A DNA stretch of 9,176 bases, from contig VBDM01000055.1 of the NCBI GenBank assembly GCA_005881355.1, positions 1 through 9,176 on the forward strand. The letters are read 5' to 3'. The translations under genes were made by a program, and so were the position numbers. Shown piece by piece: positions 5,545 through 9,176 of this stretch. The first letter of the stretch is position 1, and the number at the start of each line of letters is the position of its first letter. The notes under the pieces were generated by a model, which had not been told where the DNA came from, did no database searches, and was given only the letters and a program-made list of their open reading frames with translations. The DNA comes from Betaproteobacteria bacterium (lineage in GTDB: Bacteria; Pseudomonadota; Gammaproteobacteria; Burkholderiales; SG8-39).

Positions 5545-5952
5545 TCAGCCGAGCCCGAGCATCGGCCCGAGAGCGGCGGACCCGTCCCCGAGCAGCGCGA
5601 GCACGAGCAGGCCCACCGCCCAGAAGGCCGGGTATTCCCAGCCGCCGTCCTTGTTGGTGAACACCCAGCCGTTCTTGCCGTGCACGAGCACGATCGTGCC
5701 GAGGATAAGCGGCACGAGCGCGAGCGCGACCCAGCGCGTCTCGATGCCGAGGATCAGCAGCGTGCCGCCGACGATCTCGGCCGCCATGGTCGCGTAGGCG
5801 AACCACCCCGGCATGCCGAGCGACTCGAAGTATTTCACCGTGCCCGCCGGCGTGAACACCTTGATCTTCAGCCAGGCGTGGCCGTAGAACATGATCCCGA
5901 GCGACAGGCGCAGGAGCAGGGCTGCGACTCCGACGAGTTCCGGATTGGTCAT
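5545..5952 (-). CDS. DoxX-family membrane protein
   Basis: This 135-residue inner-membrane protein has four predicted helices (about residues 8-24, 53-72, 76-93 and 110-128). The DoxX pattern is visible: LLRLSLGIMFYGHAWLKI (13-30), a short loop with YFESLGMPGWFAYATMAAEIVGG (41-63), LILGIETRWVALALVPLI (66-83). DoxX proteins are poorly defined; members have been linked to thiosulfate:quinone oxidoreductase and to redox or detoxification tasks, and no such activity can be read from this copy. The ATG at 5952 is set by AGGGGA (5966-5961) 8 bases upstream; the frame stays open to 6144 but that part lies over the divergent pirin gene. It is divergent from the pirin gene, a frequent partnership. Confidence 0.88.
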   Translation of the reverse strand: MTNPELVGVAALLLRLSLGIMFYGHAWLKIKVFTPAGTVKYFESLGMPGWFAYATMAAEIVGGTLLILGIETRWVALALVPLILGTIVLVHGKNGWVFTNKDGGWEYPAFWAVGLLVLALLGDGSAALGPMLGLG

Positions 5953-6043
5953 GGTTGGGGTCCCCTCATGGATATGCGGCGTGCATATTATGCGGCTGCC
6001 CCGGCGCGGAAGGATACAATCTCGTTCATCCGGGAACGCCGAA
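5953..6043. promoter_or_regulatory. Shared control region of doxX and pirin genes with overlapping repeats
   Basis: The 91 bases between the divergent genes contain an AT-rich core. ATATGC (5972-5977) and GCATAT (5983-5988) form an inverted repeat with a 5-base spacer. GCATATTATGC (5983-5993) is a second, overlapping palindrome. TATGCGGC occurs twice in direct orientation (5973-5980 and 5989-5996), 16 bases apart. A plus-strand -10 candidate TACAAT lies at 6015-6020 and a minus-strand -10 candidate CATAAT at 5992-5987; neither has a convincing -35 box. The repeats would place a regulator over the doxX start of transcription. The regulator is not in the window. Confidence 0.5.
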
Positions 6044-6937
6044 ATGCTCGACCTCGTCATCGACAGGCGGCAGCGGGACCTCGGCGGCTTCGAGGTCGGG
6101 CGCGTGCTGCCGTTCGCCAAGCGCCGCATGGTCGGCCCGTTCATCTTTCTCGATCACATGGGGCCGGTCGAATTCGCGCCGGGGCTTGCGCGCCGCGCCG
6201 ACGTGCGCCCGCACCCCCACATCGGCCTGTCGACGGTGACTTATCTCTTCGAGGGCGAGATCATGCACCGCGACAGCGTCGGCTCCGAGCAGCCGATCCG
6301 GGCGGGAGAAGTGAACTGGATGACCGCCGGGCGCGGCATCGCGCACTCGGAGCGCTTCGAGAAAGCGCGGGTCGAAGGCGACCGGGTGCACGGCATCCAG
6401 GCCTGGGTCGCGCTGCCGAAGGAAGACGAGGAGACCGAGCCTTGCTTCGCGCATCACGGCGCGGACGATCTGCCGCTCTACGAACGAGGCGGCCTGCGCG
6501 CGCGGCTCCTCGCGGGCGAGGCGTTCGGTGCGAAGGCGAAGGTGAAGACCCACTCTCCCATGTTCTACGTCCATTGGGCGCTCGCGGCCGGCGCAAGAGC
6601 CGAGCTTCCGGCCGAGTATCCCGAGCGCGCCGCGTATATCGTCGAAGGCGAGATCGAAGTGGAAGGGCAGACCTTCCACGGCGGGCAAATGCTCGTCTTC
6701 AAGCCGGGTCGGCCGGTGCTCTTTCGCGCCGCGACTCGGGCCGTCGTCATGCTCCTGGGCGGCGAGCCCGTGGGCGAGCGCTTCATCGAGTGGAATTTCG
6801 TCTCGTCCTCGAAGGAGCGGATCGAGCGGGCGAAGGCCGATTGGCGGGCCGGGCGCATAAAGCTGCCCGATCGCGATCACGACGAATTCGTTCCGCTGCC
6901 CGGCGATCCGGCGGCCCCGGCGAACCCGATGTCCTGA
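6044..6937 (+). CDS. Pirin family protein (bicupin)
   Basis: Pirins are two-domain cupins that bind a metal, usually iron; some bacterial members oxidise quercetin, others act as regulators. This protein has 297 residues, a usual pirin length. The N-terminal cupin carries the complete metal set: H57 and H59 in RPHPHIGLSTVTYLFEGE (55-72), then H101 and E103 in WMTAGRGIAHSE (92-103). The opening FIFLDHMGP (33-41) is a family hallmark. The second cupin (about 175-245) contains AAYIVEGEIEVEGQTF and FKPGRPV and, as usual, lacks the metal ligands; it ends with GERFIEWNFVSSSKERIERAK. The ATG at 6044 begins just before the first strand; only a weak GGGA precedes it. It is divergent from doxX and convergent with the LOG-type gene 24 bases away. 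The substrate is not known. Confidence 0.93.
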   Translation: MLDLVIDRRQRDLGGFEVGRVLPFAKRRMVGPFIFLDHMGPVEFAPGLARRADVRPHPHIGLSTVTYLFEGEIMHRDSVGSEQPIRAGEVNWMTAGRGIAHSERFEKARVEGDRVHGIQAWVALPKEDEETEPCFAHHGADDLPLYERGGLRARLLAGEAFGAKAKVKTHSPMFYVHWALAAGARAELPAEYPERAAYIVEGEIEVEGQTFHGGQMLVFKPGRPVLFRAATRAVVMLLGGEPVGERFIEWNFVSSSKERIERAKADWRAGRIKLPDRDHDEFVPLPGDPAAPANPMS

Positions 6938-6961
6938 CGCCCGAGCCGCCTCCCCGCTTCT

Positions 6962-7774
6962 CTACAACGTCGCCCCCGGCTGCCCGAGCGCCTTCTCGGC
7001 GAGCTGGCGCACGATCCACTCGTAGGCGTCGTCCACCGAGTCGGTGCGGTGCACGAGCTCGATGTCCTCGGGATTGATGGTGCCGTGGCGTGCGAGCGCG
7101 TCGAAGTCGATGACTTCGCGCCAGTACTCGGTGCCGAAGAGCACGATCGGCATGGGCTTCCTCATCTTGCGCGTCTGCACCAGCGTCAGGAGCTCGAACA
7201 GCTCATCGAGCGTCCCGTAGCCGCCCGGAAACACGATCACCGCCTTGGCGAGGTAGGCGAACCAGAACTTGCGCATGAAGAAGTAGTGGAAGTGGAAGGC
7301 GAGCTCGCGCGTGACGTAGGGGTTGTCGAATTCGTCCACCGGGATGGAGATGGTGAGGCCGACGTTGAGGCCCTTCGCCTCGGCCGCGCCGCGGTTCGCC
7401 GCCTCCATGATTCCGGGGCCCCCGCCGGTGCACACGACGAAGCGGCGCTCCTCCTGGTCGAGCTCCTTCGACCACCGGGTGAGGCGCGAGGCGAGCTCGC
7501 GCGCGGCTTCGTAGTAGACGGACATCTTGAGGGCCATTTGCGCGCGCTCCCGGTCCTTGGCGCTCCCCGCCTCGCGCAGCATTTCCTCGGCGGCCTCGCG
7601 CGACTTGATGCGCGCCGAGCCCATGAACACGATGGTGTCGTCGACTTTGTGGTGGTCGAAGCGGCTCTTGGGCTCGAGGTACTCCGAGAGGATGCGCAGG
7701 GCGCGCGCGTCCTTGCTGTTGAGGAAGCCCGCACTCTGGTAGGCCTTGGTGCGGGCGTGCTTGCGTTCGGTCAT
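6962..7774 (-). CDS. LOG-family protein (nucleotide 5'-monophosphate phosphoribohydrolase type)
   Basis: LOG-family enzymes split nucleoside 5'-monophosphates, for example AMP or cytokinin ribotides, into free base and ribose 5-phosphate in the cytoplasm. This 270-residue protein has both signature motifs: CTGGGPGIMEAANRGA (115-130) and FPGGYGTLDELFE (182-194), the PGGxGTxxE motif holding the catalytic Glu191. The arginine expected to assist lies in FFMRK (165-169). The Rossmann-like core starts at TIVFMGSARI (47-56). Compared with the short plant-type LOG proteins (about 180-220 residues), there is an extra N-terminal helix region (1-45) and a long insertion (about 60-110) of charged helices, as in larger bacterial members. 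The ATG at 7774 overlaps the stop of the CinA-type gene in ATGA, so translation is coupled. The real substrate could be AMP or another nucleotide; a lysine decarboxylase label, common in old annotation, would be wrong. Confidence 0.9.
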   Translation of the reverse strand: MTERKHARTKAYQSAGFLNSKDARALRILSEYLEPKSRFDHHKVDDTIVFMGSARIKSREAAEEMLREAGSAKDRERAQMALKMSVYYEAARELASRLTRWSKELDQEERRFVVCTGGGPGIMEAANRGAAEAKGLNVGLTISIPVDEFDNPYVTRELAFHFHYFFMRKFWFAYLAKAVIVFPGGYGTLDELFELLTLVQTRKMRKPMPIVLFGTEYWREVIDFDALARHGTINPEDIELVHRTDSVDDAYEWIVRQLAEKALGQPGATL

Positions 7775-8253
7775 GGGGCTTTGCGCAGACAGGATTCGAA
7801 CAATTCGAGCGCCCGGCGCGCGAACGTCCACATGTTGGCCTCGCGGTCGGCGCTGCCCGTCTCGACGGTGATCACCGCTTCGATCGGGCCGCTGACGGCG
7901 ATGCAGGCATGGCCGGGCTTGTCGCCATAGCGGTTGCCGCTCGGGCCGCTCGCTCCGGTTTCGCTCAAGCCCCAGGTTGCGCCGAGGCGGTCGCGCACGC
8001 GCCGCGCGAGCAGCTCGGCGTACGGCTCGCTTGCCGGGCGCATGCCCGTCATGTCCTGCGGCGCGATGCCGAGCAGCGCCGGGCGGCTCGCGCCCGTATA
8101 GACGACGCAGCCTCCGAGATACCAGGCGGAGGCTCCGGGCGCCGCGACGAACGCGGCGTTGATCAGGCCGCCGGCGGAAGACTCGGCGACCGCGAGCGTT
8201 TGCTTGCGTTCCTTGAGCAGGTTGCCGGCGACACTCCCGAGTGTGTTCAGCAT
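7771..8253 (-). CDS. CinA C-terminal domain protein (NMN amidohydrolase family)
   Basis: The family (PncC) removes the amide from nicotinamide mononucleotide to give nicotinate mononucleotide in pyridine nucleotide salvage. This is a stand-alone domain of 160 residues without the N-terminal molybdopterin-binding-like domain of full CinA. Motifs: AVAESSAGGLI (21-31) with the nucleophile-region serines, SAWYLGGCVVYTG (42-54), and GLSETGASGPSGNRYG (95-110), the equivalent of the family's ATGxAGP motif. Where classical members have a lysine after the Y-S/T-N segment (as in SNEAK), this one reads YTGASRP with arginine, so it belongs to a divergent branch whose activity is less certain. The ATG at 8253 begins 2 bases after the stop of the NHL-protein gene and the 3' end overlaps the LOG-type gene by 4 bases. 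Both downstream partners would act on nucleoside monophosphates, which suggests a nucleotide salvage or clean-up role. Confidence 0.86.
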   Translation of the reverse strand: MLNTLGSVAGNLLKERKQTLAVAESSAGGLINAAFVAAPGASAWYLGGCVVYTGASRPALLGIAPQDMTGMRPASEPYAELLARRVRDRLGATWGLSETGASGPSGNRYGDKPGHACIAVSGPIEAVITVETGSADREANMWTFARRALELFESCLRKAP

Positions 8254-8255
8254 CC

Positions 8256-9176
8256 CTAACGCGGCCACGGCACGCCTTGGCTTCTCGCCACCGTGCCGAT
8301 GCCCTTGTAGACGAACTTCTGCACGCGCTTGCCTTCGTAAGTCTCCGTCGTGTAGAGGTTGCCCTTGGAGTCGGTCGCGATGCTGTGCACGCCGTAGAAC
8401 TGCCCGGGCTGGCGCCCGCCGTCGCCGAAGTTCGAGATCTCCTCCAGCGTTTCGCGCAGTATGACGCGCACCTTCTCGTTCTGGCCGTCGGCGAGGAACA
8501 TGAAGCGCTGCTCGCGATCCTTCGAAAACGTGATATCCCAGGCCGAGCCCGAAGCGAGCGTCTCTTTGGCATAGAACGCTTCCTTCACGAACTTGCCTTC
8601 CGGCTGGAATACCTGCACCCGGTCGCCCTGGCGGTCGCACACGTAGACCAGACCGTCATTCGAGCGCTCGACGCAATGCACCGGATTGCGGAACTGCTGG
8701 GCCGGCGGCGCCTTCGGATCGTAGTTGCCCATGGGCGCGTCGTTCGGTTTGTTGCCGTACGCACCCCAGTAGCGCTTCATCTTGCCGGTGTCGGCGTCCA
8801 CCACGGCGACGCGTTTGTTGGTGTAGCCGTCGGCGATGTACGCTTCGTTGGTCTTGGGATCGACCCAGATCTTGGCCACTCGCCCGAAGTTCTCGAGGTC
8901 GTTGCTGCCGCCGTTCTTGCCGTAGCGGCCCAGCTGCATCAGGAACTTCCCGTCCTTGGTGAACTTCAGGACGTGGGCGTCACCCTTGCCGTTGCCGCCG
9001 AGCCACACGTTGCCCGTGTAATCGACGTGGACCCCGTGCGCCCCTTCCGGCCACTCGTAGCCGGGGCCCGGGCCGCCCCAGGATCTGACCAGGTTGCCGG
9101 CCTGATCGAACACCAGTATGGGCGGGGCCGTGCGGCAGCACTCGGAGATGGGCGGCTTCAGCTCGAGTCCCTTCTC
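8256..9176 (-). CDS. NHL-repeat beta-propeller protein (N-terminus beyond window edge)
   Basis: The visible C-terminal 306 residues form repeated beta-propeller blades of NHL type: GAHGVHVDYTGNVWLGG, then AKIWVDPKTNEAYIADGYTNKRVAVVDADTGK, FRNPVHCVERSNDGLVYVCDRQGDRVQVF, FMFLADGQNEKVRVIL and FYGVHSIATDSKGNLYTTETYEGKRVQKF, that is, about five blades ending in a complete C-terminus. The closest named group is peptidyl-alpha-hydroxyglycine alpha-amidating-lyase-like propellers; catalytic activity cannot be claimed. The first visible residues include CC (13-14) before TAPPILVFD, a recurrent start of the first blade in such secreted proteins, so a signal peptide and a short leader probably lie beyond the edge. 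The frame is open right up to base 9176; a start at the GTG at 9113 is possible on paper but would cut off this conserved CC segment. It leads the NHL-CinA-LOG operon. Confidence 0.87.
   Translation of the reverse strand, partial: EKGLELKPPISECCRTAPPILVFDQAGNLVRSWGGPGPGYEWPEGAHGVHVDYTGNVWLGGNGKGDAHVLKFTKDGKFLMQLGRYGKNGGSNDLENFGRVAKIWVDPKTNEAYIADGYTNKRVAVVDADTGKMKRYWGAYGNKPNDAPMGNYDPKAPPAQQFRNPVHCVERSNDGLVYVCDRQGDRVQVFQPEGKFVKEAFYAKETLASGSAWDITFSKDREQRFMFLADGQNEKVRVILRETLEEISNFGDGGRQPGQFYGVHSIATDSKGNLYTTETYEGKRVQKFVYKGIGTVARSQGVPWPR

Noticed and set aside
5957..5965. GGGGTCCCC palindrome just before doxX
   Set aside because: Only one base separates the arms, so no RNA hairpin can form, and the sequence is simply part of the ribosome binding site region.
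5953..6144. Longer DoxX protein starting at 6144
   Set aside because: The extra 64 residues are low-quality sequence antisense to pirin; AGGGGA before 5952 and the family start support the short form.
5680..7077. Plus-strand open frame of 465 codons over doxX and pirin
   Set aside because: Arg/Ala-rich shadow; the pirin gene in another frame carries all the conserved residues.
7775..8572. N-terminal extension of the LOG-type protein
   Set aside because: It runs out of frame through the CinA and NHL genes; the ATGA overlap at 7774 sets the start.
1..9176. tRNA or other RNA genes, CRISPR array, insertion sequence, riboswitch
   Set aside because: Both strands were read for these; no clover-leaf, regularly spaced repeats, transposase motif or terminal inverted repeats were seen.

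Overview
The window is a GC-rich, gene-dense bacterial segment. Features typical of Proteobacteria (TRAP transporter, Tat-exported hydrolase, pirin/DoxX pair, Doc-type toxin-antitoxin module) together with the base composition suggest a soil or environmental betaproteobacterium of Burkholderiales type. That placement is inference from gene content only. No RNA gene, CRISPR array, insertion sequence or prophage is visible, and no stretch over 300 bases lacks a gene.

Left part (1-3073, all minus strand): a TRAP transporter operon reads leftwards as dctP (binding protein), dctQ (small membrane subunit) and dctM (large permease). It is followed after 25 bases by the N-terminal third of a nitrile hydratase alpha subunit, which runs off the left edge just before its metal-binding motif is expected. 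dctQ is broken: about 16-18 codons covering its second membrane helix are missing, and the reading frame changes at the same point.

Middle-left (3222-3950): divergent from dctP lies a plus-strand pair, an exported Rid-family (YjgF/UK114) protein followed by a Tat-signal amidohydrolase. Only about 56 codons of the hydrolase remain. It then meets, tail to tail, a minus-strand EamA/DMT permease (3948-4808). The substrate transported by the TRAP operon is not known. The neighbourhood of nitrile hydratase, amidohydrolase and Rid protein points to organic nitrogen compounds (nitrile, amide or imine chemistry), but this is a context guess.

Middle (4827-5494, minus): an AbrB/MazE-type antitoxin and a Doc/Fic-fold toxin overlap by GTGA. 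A good -35/-10 promoter and a perfect AT-rich inverted repeat lie in front of them, forming a complete and probably autoregulated toxin-antitoxin unit.

Middle-right (5545-6937): doxX (minus) and a pirin (plus) are divergent around a short AT-rich region with overlapping inverted repeats, the likely shared control region.

Right part (6962-9176, minus): three tightly packed genes read leftwards: an NHL beta-propeller protein (cut by the right edge), a stand-alone CinA C-terminal domain protein (NMN amidohydrolase family) and a LOG-family nucleotide phosphoribohydrolase. The gaps are 2 bases and a 4-base ATGA overlap, so they very probably form one transcript.

I found no clearly new system. 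The most notable points are two frame-breaking internal deletions about 2 kb apart (dctQ and the amidohydrolase), the transporter-nitrile hydratase linkage, an exported Rid protein lacking the catalytic arginine of RidA, and the well-preserved toxin-antitoxin control region.
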